This document shows positions 24,991 through 33,964 of a stretch of DNA of 64,000 bases, one piece after another. Numbering within the stretch: position 1 is the stretch's first letter; each line of letters begins with the position of its first letter. The position numbers and the translations under genes were made by a program. The stretch is from positions 1 through 64,000 of the forward strand of contig JAFLSY010000002.1 in assembly GCA_022510745.1 (NCBI GenBank), written 5' to 3'. The notes below the pieces were generated by a model. That model was not told the origin of the DNA. It was given only the letters and a program-made list of their open reading frames with translations, and did no database searches. The stretch is from Lachnospiraceae bacterium. Its GTDB lineage: Bacteria; Bacillota; Clostridia; Lachnospirales; Lachnospiraceae.

Positions 24991-25911
24991 ATGGATTTTA
25001 ATGAATTTTCAGAAAATGTAGTAAAAAGCATAAAAACCTGTTTGGGAGATGATGTGAAAGTGGAAGTGAAAAAGGTTCGGAAAAACAATGATGTAAAACT
25101 CCATGGACTGATTATTTCCAAGGAACAGTCCAGTGTTTCGCCTACGATTTATCTGGACGGCTTCTTTAGAGATCACCAACAGGGTAAGGCTTTAGGAGAT
25201 ATTGTATATGAAATTGTGGATATCTATGAGAAAAATAAGGTATCCGCCAATATCAATCTGGATTTCTTTTTGGACTATTCGGCTGTGAAAGGAAGAATTT
25301 TTATAAAAGTCATACATTATGATAAAAATAAGGAAATGTTAGAGGAGGTTCCGTATATTCGTTTTATGGATCTGGCTGTGGTATGTTATTATGCCTATAT
25401 CAATGACTTTTTGGGCAAGGGATCCATTCAGATAGAAACGGGGCATCTGGACCGATGGGGGATTTCTGAGGAAGAACTTTTTGCGGCGGCTAAAAGCAAT
25501 ACCCAAAATAAGCTGGGGGTAGAGATTAAAGGGATGGATGAGATTCTGTTGGAAATGCTGAGCGAAAATGGAGAAGAAATAGATCAAGAAGACCTAAAGT
25601 CCATGCTGCAGCATTCCGAAAAAGAGGTCCCCATGTATATTATGACCCTGAAAGGCCGTTATTTTGGCGCTGCCTGCATCTTTTATGAGGAGATGCTGGC
25701 AGCTTTCGGAAGGCAATGCCAAAAAAGCTTTTATATCCTGCCCAGTTCCATTCATGAGTTGATTCTCGTGCCGGACAGCGGAAGAGAAAAACCGGAAGCA
25801 CTGCGTCGGATGGTGCAGGAAGTCAATGCCGGGCATGTAGCTCCGGAAGAAAGACTATCTGATAATGTCTATTATTATAATCTGCAAGAAGGCTGCCTGC
25901 ATATGCTCTGA
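24991..25911 (+). CDS. DUF5688 family protein
   Basis: 306-residue cytoplasmic protein whose overall pattern (MDFNEFSENVVKSIKTCLG, then VRKNNDVKLHGLII, PTIYLDGFF, and a C-terminal FYILPSSIHELILVP segment) is that of the DUF5688 proteins widespread in gut Lachnospiraceae. Function is unknown. The family appears to respond as an expanded lineage-specific set. It has its own ribosome site (GAAAGGA) and sits alone between the efp terminator and the tRNA. Confidence 0.8.
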   Translation: MDFNEFSENVVKSIKTCLGDDVKVEVKKVRKNNDVKLHGLIISKEQSSVSPTIYLDGFFRDHQQGKALGDIVYEIVDIYEKNKVSANINLDFFLDYSAVKGRIFIKVIHYDKNKEMLEEVPYIRFMDLAVVCYYAYINDFLGKGSIQIETGHLDRWGISEEELFAAAKSNTQNKLGVEIKGMDEILLEMLSENGEEIDQEDLKSMLQHSEKEVPMYIMTLKGRYFGAACIFYEEMLAAFGRQCQKSFYILPSSIHELILVPDSGREKPEALRRMVQEVNAGHVAPEERLSDNVYYYNLQEGCLHML

Positions 25912-25983
25912 TGCAGTTTCGACCATTTACCAAAAAAATACATAAAAGAATACTAGACAGAATGGGGCTTTTATGATATTATA

Positions 25984-26102
25984 GTCAGAGTGATGTAACA
26001 AATTTGTAATATTTGCAGCCGTAGTCTAATGGATAGAACGAAGGCCTCCGACGCCTTTAATGCAGGTTCGATTCCTGTCGGCTGCATTTACATCACTCTG
26101 AC
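25984..26102. repeat. Perfect 15-bp inverted repeat framing the tRNA gene
   Basis: GTCAGAGTGATGTAA (25984-25998) and TTACATCACTCTGAC (26088-26102). The 3' arm begins two bases after the discriminator base; the 5' arm ends 16 bases before the tRNA. Confidence 0.85.
26015..26086 (+). tRNA. tRNA-Arg (anticodon CCG)
   Basis: 72-base cloverleaf. Acceptor GCAGCCG (26015-26021) pairs with CGGCTGC (26079-26085) with discriminator A; D arm GTCTAATGGATAGAAC; anticodon stem AAGGC/GCCTT with loop CTCCGAC, anticodon CCG reading CGG; T loop TTCGATT. CCA is not encoded. Confidence 0.95.
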
Positions 26103-26107
26103 AATCT

Positions 26108-26146
26108 GGTCTGGGTCTTGTTATTTGACAAGCGCAGACCTTTTTA
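26108..26146 (+). terminator. Terminator after tRNA-Arg
   Basis: GGTCTG (26108-26113) and CAGACC (26135-26140) plus inner CTTGT/ACAAG, followed by TTTTTA. Confidence 0.8.
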
Positions 26147-26167
26147 TTCAAAAGGAAAGGTGACAGC

Positions 26168-27400
26168 GTGAAAGGGACAGTCAAAGAAAAAATATTGCAT
26201 ATAGTTGATTTTGTATTGGCTCACGGCAAACTGGTATTTCCCATAATTCTGATTGCCGCGGTAGCTGTTACGGTGACGATAGCGCTAAAAGCCGGCTCGG
26301 ACAGAGTTGCGGCTGCGGAAACCGCAGAAAACGGTCAGGCGGCAATTTCATCCGGAGATGCAGGGACTGAGCTGGTTGTACCTGACACTGCATTGGAGTT
26401 GAATGCATATCCGGAGGTTAACGCCCTCATAACCACTTATTTCCAGGCTATGGCAGACGGAGATGCAGACACGATCGCTTCCATTCAGAGCAGTATGGAT
26501 GATATGGAAAGGATTAAGATCACGGAACTGGGAAAATATATTGAAAGTCATCCGTTGATTGAAGTATATACCAAACCGGGACCGGAAGAGAATTCCTATG
26601 TGGTGATTGCTTATAATAAGACCATTATGTCCTATTATCCGGAGATTGAATTACCGGGATATCTCGGTTTCTATGTCTGTGCAAGAGAAGACGGCACTCT
26701 GTATATCAATCAGGAAGATGTTACGGAAGAAGTATCCGAGTATATTCGAAAGATATCGTTACAGGATGATGTGGTGGAACTTTGCAACAGAATCGAAGTG
26801 GAATATAAGGAACTCTGCATCGAAAAGCCGGAGGTATTCAGTTATATTACCCAGGTAGAGCAGGAAATAAAGACTACAGCCGGTGTGATCCTAGCCCAGC
26901 AGATTAGTGAGGGAGATAACAGTGGGAGTGTTTCCGGTTCAGATGTTGGAGAGAATGAAAATGAGGGGGAAACCGAAACCCCGGTAGAACCGGAACCTAC
27001 GGGTCCCGTCTATGCAACTACCACGGCTACTGTCAATGTCAGAAGCTCTGACAGTGAAACAGCGGATAGAATCAATAAGGTGCCCGCAAACACCAAAATA
27101 GAAGTGCTGGAACAGCGTCCGAACGGCTGGAGTCTGATTGTCTACGAAGGAAAAGAAGGCTATATTAAGTCTGAATATCTAAGTATCGTGGAAAGCGCTA
27201 AAGATGCGGAAATCATCGGTACGGTAACGGCAAGTACCAATGTTAATGTCCGTGTATCTCCCAGCCAATCCGCGGATAGACTGGGCGTTGTAGCAGGCGG
27301 AGAAACTCTGGATCTGATTGCCATTGAAGGTGAGTGGTGCAAGGTGGTATACAGCGGACAGATCGGTTACGTAAAGTCCGAATTTGTTCAGCAAAACTAA
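26168..27400 (+). CDS. Membrane-anchored protein with two bacterial SH3 domains
   Basis: 410 residues from GTG 26168. A signal-anchor helix lies at about 16-40, then an NTF2-like-looking region (TYFQAMADGDADTIASIQ), a polar acidic linker (ENEGETETPVEPEPTG), and two SH3_3 repeats at about 278-340 and 348-410, each with TVNVRSS or NVNVRVS and a closing GYIKSEYL or GYVKSEFV. Such SH3 domains usually bind peptidoglycan or wall peptides. No catalytic domain is present. Probably extracytoplasmic. Confidence 0.85.
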   Translation: MKGTVKEKILHIVDFVLAHGKLVFPIILIAAVAVTVTIALKAGSDRVAAAETAENGQAAISSGDAGTELVVPDTALELNAYPEVNALITTYFQAMADGDADTIASIQSSMDDMERIKITELGKYIESHPLIEVYTKPGPEENSYVVIAYNKTIMSYYPEIELPGYLGFYVCAREDGTLYINQEDVTEEVSEYIRKISLQDDVVELCNRIEVEYKELCIEKPEVFSYITQVEQEIKTTAGVILAQQISEGDNSGSVSGSDVGENENEGETETPVEPEPTGPVYATTTATVNVRSSDSETADRINKVPANTKIEVLEQRPNGWSLIVYEGKEGYIKSEYLSIVESAKDAEIIGTVTASTNVNVRVSPSQSADRLGVVAGGETLDLIAIEGEWCKVVYSGQIGYVKSEFVQQN

Positions 27401-27496
27401 AGCTGCTTTACTCATGTTTTAGTGTATAATTTGACAAAAGGGAGTCATACTGTAAAAGAACGTTCCAGGAATATTCCAGGAAAGGGAGAAAACAGT

Positions 27497-27928
27497 ATGA
27501 AACCGGAAGAAGTCAATGTTTACAGAGAAGTTCAGAAAAATGCCGAGATGGCAATAAAGGCCATTGAGACTTTGAGCGATAAGGTATATGAGGACGATTT
27601 TGCCCTGCAGATATCCAGACAGGCGCTGAAATATTCGGATATCCGCAACCGAGCCATGAATAAGCTGTTAGAAGCGAAAGCGGAAACAGTGCACCCCAAT
27701 GCGCTCTCGGACTTGATGTTAAAGAGTGGTATTCATTTGAATACCCTGCTCAATACCAGTACCAGTCATCTGGCAGAGTTAATGATTCAGGGCAGCAACC
27801 GGGGAATCACAGAAATGTGCAAGGTTTTAAACCGTAATCCGTTAGAGCGTTCCATGGCAGTGGAAATGGCCAAGGAACTCATGGATTTTGAGGAGAAGAA
27901 CATCAGCATCATGAAAAAATATCTCTAA
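27497..27928 (+). CDS. Small all-helical protein, unknown function
   Basis: 143 residues from ATG 27497 (site AAAGGGAG); the frame reaches back to 27422 but the region upstream contains a TATAAT and a TTCCAGGAA direct repeat and looks non-coding. Charged, predicted helical throughout (VYREVQKNAEMAIKAIETL, then ALKYSDIRNRAMNKLLEAK, ending MDFEEKNISIMKKYL). Spacing of helices and the central His/Glu content recall ferritin-like four-helix bundles, without an obvious di-iron motif. No family is named. Confidence 0.75.
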   Translation: MKPEEVNVYREVQKNAEMAIKAIETLSDKVYEDDFALQISRQALKYSDIRNRAMNKLLEAKAETVHPNALSDLMLKSGIHLNTLLNTSTSHLAELMIQGSNRGITEMCKVLNRNPLERSMAVEMAKELMDFEEKNISIMKKYL

Positions 27929-27982
27929 GCACAATGTGTAAACTACTTGTTGTGCAATATGCCCATTGTGCAAAATGCACAA
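27929..27982. promoter_or_regulatory. Operator array upstream of gdhA
   Basis: The hexamer TTGTGC or its complement occurs four times: GCACAA 27929-27934, TTGTGC 27950-27955, TTGTGC 27966-27971, GCACAA 27977-27982. The last two form the perfect palindrome TTGTGCAAAATGCACAA (27966-27982). It lies just upstream of the gdhA -35 region and suggests a dimeric regulator. Confidence 0.6.
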
Positions 27983-28024
27983 AAAAATCAAAAAAACTTT
28001 TCTGATTTAATGAGATAAAGCCCT

Positions 28025-28106
28025 TTGCAATTTTTAGGTGCTATTATATAATAGAAAACGTGGGACAAAGGCGTCGAGGCACAGAGAGTTATCCTTGTGC
28101 CTTTTT
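28025..28106 (+). promoter_or_regulatory. gdhA promoter and attenuator-like leader
   Basis: TTGCAA (28025-28030), 16 bases, TATAAT (28047-28052). In the roughly 115-base leader AGGCACA (28077-28083) pairs with TGTGCCT (28096-28102), followed by T5, which looks like a leader terminator; AAAGGC at 28067-28072 can compete for GCCTTT. I do not recognise a known riboswitch. Confidence 0.6.
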
Positions 28107-28157
28107 GCGTGTAGTCCTAAAGCATAAGTTGCTTTAACAGGCACTGGACAAAATTAG

Positions 28158-29510
<1,353 letters not shown>

Positions 29511-29532
29511 TAGTAAAAATACATAAATACGG

Positions 29533-29575
29533 AAATGCCGGAAAAGTCAGTGATGGCTTTAACCGGCATTTCTTT
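29533..29575 (+). terminator. Terminator after gdhA
   Basis: AAATGCCGG (29533-29541) and CCGGCATTT (29563-29571) with an inner AAAG/CTTT, followed by CTTTATTTT. Confidence 0.82.
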
Positions 29576-29602
29576 ATTTTGGAACTAAGTAAAATCAAGG
29601 CC

Positions 29603-29631
29603 TTGTTTTCCGGGAATGGACGGTATATAAT
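29603..29631 (+). promoter_or_regulatory. Promoter of the flavodiiron gene
   Basis: TTGTTT (29603-29608), 17 bases, TATAAT (29626-29631). Confidence 0.7.
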
Positions 29632-29669
29632 ATGACAAGCAATTGTTTTGATTTTTAAGGAGGGATCGT

Positions 29670-31466
29670 ATGGATATCAATGTGACCAATGATGTGAAAT
29701 ATGTGGGTGTCAATGACCATGAGGTGGACCTGTTTGAGGGACAGTATGTAGTTCCTAACGGTATGGCCTATAATTCTTATGTCATTCTGGATGAGAAGAC
29801 TGTCGTCATCGATACGGTGGACAGACATTTTACTCACCAGTGGTTAGACAATGTGGCGGCGGTTTTAGGCGACAGAAAGCCTGATTATCTGCTCATTCAG
29901 CACATGGAGCCGGATCATGCCGGCAATATTGACAACTTTATGAAAATCTACACCGACACGAAAATTGTGGCTTCCGCCAAAGCCTTTGCCATGATGAATC
30001 AGTTCTTCGGCACCGATTACGCCGACAGACGTATCGTTGTGGGGGAAGGCGATACTTTGGCTTTAGGCAAGCACACCCTGACCTTTGTGACTGCTCCCAT
30101 GGTTCACTGGCCGGAGGTCATTGTTTCTTATGATGATGTTGATAAGGTGCTTTTCTCCGCCGACGGTTTTGGTAAATTCGGCGCGCTGGATGTGGAGGAA
30201 GAATGGGATTGTGAAGCACGCCGTTATTATATCGGTATTGTGGGCAAGTACGGAGCGCAGGTTCAGCAGCTGTTAAAGAAGGCTGCCGGACTGGATATTC
30301 AGATCATCTGTCCCACTCACGGCCCCGTGTTGAAGGAGGATCTCGGTCATTATTTGAACCTTTATGATATCTGGTCCTCTTATCGGGTGGAATCAGAGGG
30401 AATCCTGATTGCCTATACCTCGGTATATGGTCACACCCAGGAAGCAGTACATCTGTTAGCCGATAAGCTGCAGGCAAAAGGTTGTCCCAAAGTCGTGGTG
30501 ACGGATCTTGCCCGGGATGACATGGCGGAGGCTGTGGAAGATGCTTTCCGTTATGGCAAGCTGGTATTGGCTACAACCACCTATAACGCAGATATTTTCC
30601 CCTTCATGCGGACCTTCATCGATCATCTTACTGAGCGGAATTTCCAGAACCGAACGGTGGCCCTGATAGAGAATGGCTCTTGGGCACCGCAGGCCGCCAA
30701 GACCATGAAGAATATGCTGGAAGGCTGCAAGAATTTATCCTTTACCAAGAATACGGTTCGCATACTGTCCGCTTTAAACGATGAGAGCCGCAAGCAGATT
30801 GAGGATTTAGCGGATGAATTGTGTATGAGCTATCTTGCCCAGCAGGGAGAGACTGCCAATAAGAATGATATGAAAGCGCTGTTTAAAATCGGCTATGGCT
30901 TGTACGTGGTCACTTCCAACGACGGTACCAAGGATAACGGTCTGATCGTAAATACCGTGACCCAGTTGACCGACAATCCTTATCGGGTAGCAGTGAATAT
31001 CAATAAAGCCAACTATTCACATCATGTGATCAAGCAGACCGGCGTCATGAATGTGAACTGTCTGTCTGTGGATGCTCCGTTCCAGGTGTTCCAGAATTTC
31101 GGATTCCAGAGCGGGCGTGCTGTAGATAAATTTGCTGACTGGACTCCTCTGCGTTCCGACAACGGACTTGTTTTCCTGCCCCGGTATATTAACGCGTTTT
31201 TCTCCTTGAAAGTGGAGCAGTACGTGGATTTGGATACCCATGGCATGTTCATCTGCAGTATCACCGAGGCAAGGGTTATCTCAGATGCGGAAACCATGAC
31301 CTACACGTACTATCAGCAGAATGTCAAACCCAAACCGGAAACACAGGGTAAGAAAGGCTATGTATGCAAGGTGTGCGGCTATATCTATGAGGGGGATGAA
31401 CTTCCGGATGACATCGTCTGCCCGCTCTGCAAACACGGTGCAGCCGATTTTGAGCCGATAAGATAA
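29670..31466 (+). CDS. Four-domain flavodiiron protein (O2/NO reductase) with flavin reductase and rubredoxin
   Basis: Detoxifies O2 or NO by reduction at a di-iron site. 598 residues with domains in order: metallo-beta-lactamase-like di-iron domain (1-250; HMEPDH at 78-83, His in MVHWPE, Asp in FSADGFG, His in CPTHGP), flavodoxin (about 253-395; IAYTSVYGHTQEA), flavin-reductase-like FMN domain (about 405-545), and C-terminal rubredoxin (about 550-598; CKVCGYIYEG and CPLCKHG). The enzyme can carry its own electron chain in one chain. It is a single-gene unit with its own promoter. All metal ligands I checked are present. Confidence 0.93.
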   Translation: MDINVTNDVKYVGVNDHEVDLFEGQYVVPNGMAYNSYVILDEKTVVIDTVDRHFTHQWLDNVAAVLGDRKPDYLLIQHMEPDHAGNIDNFMKIYTDTKIVASAKAFAMMNQFFGTDYADRRIVVGEGDTLALGKHTLTFVTAPMVHWPEVIVSYDDVDKVLFSADGFGKFGALDVEEEWDCEARRYYIGIVGKYGAQVQQLLKKAAGLDIQIICPTHGPVLKEDLGHYLNLYDIWSSYRVESEGILIAYTSVYGHTQEAVHLLADKLQAKGCPKVVVTDLARDDMAEAVEDAFRYGKLVLATTTYNADIFPFMRTFIDHLTERNFQNRTVALIENGSWAPQAAKTMKNMLEGCKNLSFTKNTVRILSALNDESRKQIEDLADELCMSYLAQQGETANKNDMKALFKIGYGLYVVTSNDGTKDNGLIVNTVTQLTDNPYRVAVNINKANYSHHVIKQTGVMNVNCLSVDAPFQVFQNFGFQSGRAVDKFADWTPLRSDNGLVFLPRYINAFFSLKVEQYVDLDTHGMFICSITEARVISDAETMTYTYYQQNVKPKPETQGKKGYVCKVCGYIYEGDELPDDIVCPLCKHGAADFEPIR

Positions 31467-31543
31467 AGTAAAAATATTATGTATTGAAATACCCTAAATA
31501 AATTCCTGTTTCATGACGATATAATCATAGAACAAGCTAAGGA

Positions 31544-31587
31544 AAGCGTAGATTTCAAAGGATGGATCCTAGAAACTACGCTTTTTT
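31544..31587 (+). terminator. Terminator or attenuator ahead of the 31610 gene
   Basis: AAGCGTAG (31544-31551) and CTACGCTT (31576-31583) with inner TTTC/GAAA and GGAT/ATCC pairs, followed by T6. It starts 78 bases after the flavodiiron stop, ends 22 bases before the next start and lies downstream of a TATAAT at 31520-31525. Confidence 0.8.
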
Positions 31588-31609
31588 ATTTGAAAAGGAA
31601 AGAGAAAAT

Positions 31610-32305
31610 ATGGCGGGAAACAGTTTTTATTTAGATGCCGTTACACGGGCGGCGCGTAGTTATGATTACGGGCGAAGCGTATCCGGCAGATATGCAGCGG
31701 CTGAAATCATAGCAAATGAAAATGCAGTATCTGATTTTGGAAAGTTGATGGAAGCGGCAAGGAAAGAACGGCCTTCTTTGGATGAGAAGGATATGGAAGC
31801 TTATAAGCAGGAGATATACCGGAAAATTGCGGGACTATCCATGCATCCATCCAGAAATCAGGATTCTGTTATGGTGCAGATTTCCGATGAAGGATTTGCC
31901 GCAATGTGGAAGGATCCTGCATATGAGCAGTGGGTATTGGATGTTTTGAAAAGGGATTTTGCGGCTGCCAATCCTTGGTCGAGTGTAGCAGGAGGTAATT
32001 TGGTGATACATCATTTTGGCGCCGACAAGGAAGAGTATCGGGCGGAAAGTTTTCCGAAAGGACTCTCCGGTGGCAGAAAAAGTCTGATGGAGGATGAAGA
32101 AGAGGGATTTTGGGAAAGACGGGCAAGAATAAACCGGGAGTTTTTAGAGGCAAGAGAAGAAAATGCCCGGATCAATAAGGCAATAGAGCGGCGCGTCAAA
32201 CAAAATTCCATGGAAACGGTGGGAGAAGGACAAAACTATATCATGTTAAATATGGCAGAGCTTTTGTTTTCAGAAGGTAAGGCCACAAACACCGACAGCA
32301 AATAA
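31610..32305 (+). CDS. Orphan protein, 231 residues
   Basis: I chose ATG 31610 (MAGNSFYLDAVTRAARSY), 5 bases after AAAGGAAAGAG, over ATG 31562, which lies inside the terminator hairpin. Soluble, charged, no signal peptide or TM. Contains a region with VMVQISDEGFAAMWKDPAYE, a segment ending VAGGNLVIHHFGADKEEYR, then a long basic/acidic helix (FWERRARINREFLEAREE). No family is recognised. The next gene has the same style of leader and appears paired. Confidence 0.75.
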   Translation: MAGNSFYLDAVTRAARSYDYGRSVSGRYAAAEIIANENAVSDFGKLMEAARKERPSLDEKDMEAYKQEIYRKIAGLSMHPSRNQDSVMVQISDEGFAAMWKDPAYEQWVLDVLKRDFAAANPWSSVAGGNLVIHHFGADKEEYRAESFPKGLSGGRKSLMEDEEEGFWERRARINREFLEAREENARINKAIERRVKQNSMETVGEGQNYIMLNMAELLFSEGKATNTDSK

Positions 32306-32367
32306 ACGCTTAGATAAAATAAACCGCTATAGCGGATGCCGTTAGAATGGCAGAAGGAGAGGAAAAT

Positions 32368-32865
32368 ATGGCATTTGGAGAAATTACGATCAATCAGAAT
32401 ACGAAAGAATGGCAGTACAACGGAAGAAAGCCGCAAAATGTATCCAGAAACAGCAGTTTTTCGGAGGTTTTGAATAAAACGACAGAGGGAGTAACTATTT
32501 CTGCTCCGGGAGCGGCAGCCATAAATGACAAGAAGGTTCCCTACGGACATTTGGCAGAGGACGGTCTGATTACCTATAACGGAATTACCTTTTTCTGTGA
32601 TTATAAAAATAATGCGATCTGTTTAGGTGATATGTCCAATCCCAAAGAGGTGATTAATGTAGCCTTGGAAGGTGGTGGCGTGCTGAAAGTCAACCGGGAC
32701 AGTATAGGTGACCTTGTAAAGGCAATCGATATGTTTTCGCCGGAGGATGTAAAACGAATTTTAGATGCTATCGCAAGGGATAATTTCTGTCGAAGCAAGC
32801 TGCAGGAAATTGAGGATGAAAAAGGAAAGATCGGGCAGGAGCTGGCGGAGGAAGAGAATCTGTAA
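32368..32865 (+). CDS. Orphan protein, 165 residues
   Basis: Starts at ATG 32368 (MAFGEITINQNTKEWQYNG) behind AGAAGGAGAGG; an ATG at 32347 is less likely. The N-terminal 45 residues are polar and look flexible; the centre (GLITYNGITFFCDYKNNAICLGD) is beta-like; the C-terminus is a helical hairpin (DVKRILDAIARDN, then LQEIEDEKGKIGQEL). No signal or TM. It follows the 231-residue gene by 62 bases in the same direction and probably shares its transcript. Function unknown. Confidence 0.75.
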   Translation: MAFGEITINQNTKEWQYNGRKPQNVSRNSSFSEVLNKTTEGVTISAPGAAAINDKKVPYGHLAEDGLITYNGITFFCDYKNNAICLGDMSNPKEVINVALEGGGVLKVNRDSIGDLVKAIDMFSPEDVKRILDAIARDNFCRSKLQEIEDEKGKIGQELAEEENL

Positions 32866-32923
32866 GAAGTATACAACAAATATATTGCATCATAGTGTAT
32901 CAGCGTAGTCTCATACAAATTGT

Positions 32924-32965
32924 AATACCGCAAATAACTGATAAATGGTTGTCTGCGGTATTTCT
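32924..32965 (+). terminator. Weak terminator after the orphan pair
   Basis: AATACCGCA (32924-32932) and TGCGGTATT (32954-32962) with an inner AATAAC/GTTGT pairing; the T-run is short (TTTCT). Confidence 0.6.
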
Positions 32966-33071
32966 ATGTGCAATTATAAAAGCGTTATTTTAAAGCTGAG
33001 AAAAGAATACGTGAATAAACAAGCATCATCCGAGGAAAAATAAGGTCAATCATTTCCGAAGGAGAGAAGAT

Positions 33072-33917
33072 ATGAAAGGCTTCTTTTATGGATGGTATTT
33101 AAAATGTCAGTCCGGTGCACAGACATTAGCAGTGATACCGGCGTTTCATAAGGCAGGAAAAAAGTGTACTTGTTCCGTTCAGATTATTACAGATAAGAAT
33201 TCATGGACAATTTCTTTTCCTGCCGATAAATTTCATCATGCGGGAGATCATATTTCAATTGACAGGAATTTATTTTGCAGGAGAGGAATCCGGCTGGAAA
33301 TACATACGCCGGAAGTAGACGTTAAGGGAAGACTACGCTTTGGTCCGTTATCTCCTTTAAAATACGATATCATGGGTCCATTTGTGTTGGTGCCGCATTT
33401 AGAATGCCGCCATAGTGTATTTAGCATGACGCACTCTGTTTGCGGGACGGTGTATGTCAATGAAGAAAAATATGTTTTTAAGGATGCATGGGGATACTGG
33501 GAAGGCGATCGTGGACGGTCATTTCCCAAAGACTACGTTTGGACACAATGCTGTTTTTCCGGTGGTTCTCTGATGCTGTCCGTAGCGGATATACCTATAG
33601 CTGGGTTTCATTTTAACGGTGTTATTTGCGTGGTATTGTGGCAAGGCAGAGAGTACAGATTAGCTACGTATCTGGGAGCTAGGGCAGTACAGATACGGGA
33701 TGGAAGAATACGGATTATACAGGGTAATTTAGAACTGGAAGCAAAGCTTCTAAAAAAGGCTGTCAATCCATTGCAAGCGCCTGCAATGGGAGATATGGTG
33801 CGGACGATTCATGAAAGCGCTGCTTCACGGGCATACTATCGATTTCGAAAAGGAAAGAATACCCTATTTGCTTTTGAAACAGACAGAGCTTCCTTTGAAT
33901 ACGAGTACCCGCATTAA
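33072..33917 (+). CDS. Tocopherol-cyclase-like (lipocalin-like) protein
   Basis: 281 residues. The opening GFFYGWYLKCQ and later GPFVLVPHLECRHSVFSM, KYVFKDAWGYWEGDRG, WTQCCFSGG pattern match the bacterial branch of the tocopherol cyclase family (PF14249, plant VTE1 relatives). Bacteria of this group make no tocopherol, so the substrate is probably another hydrophobic ligand and the fold lipocalin-like. No signal peptide. It is followed 47 bases later by an FAD/Rieske oxidoreductase, which may act on the same molecule. Confidence 0.7.
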   Translation: MKGFFYGWYLKCQSGAQTLAVIPAFHKAGKKCTCSVQIITDKNSWTISFPADKFHHAGDHISIDRNLFCRRGIRLEIHTPEVDVKGRLRFGPLSPLKYDIMGPFVLVPHLECRHSVFSMTHSVCGTVYVNEEKYVFKDAWGYWEGDRGRSFPKDYVWTQCCFSGGSLMLSVADIPIAGFHFNGVICVVLWQGREYRLATYLGARAVQIRDGRIRIIQGNLELEAKLLKKAVNPLQAPAMGDMVRTIHESAASRAYYRFRKGKNTLFAFETDRASFEYEYPH

Positions 33918-33964
33918 AAACTGAGTGGAATTGAGATGATAGATGGGCAGGAAAGGGGATGTAC

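Noticed and set aside
31562..31609. Earlier ATG start for the 231-residue orphan
   Set aside because: It lies within the terminator stem-loop and has no spaced ribosome site.
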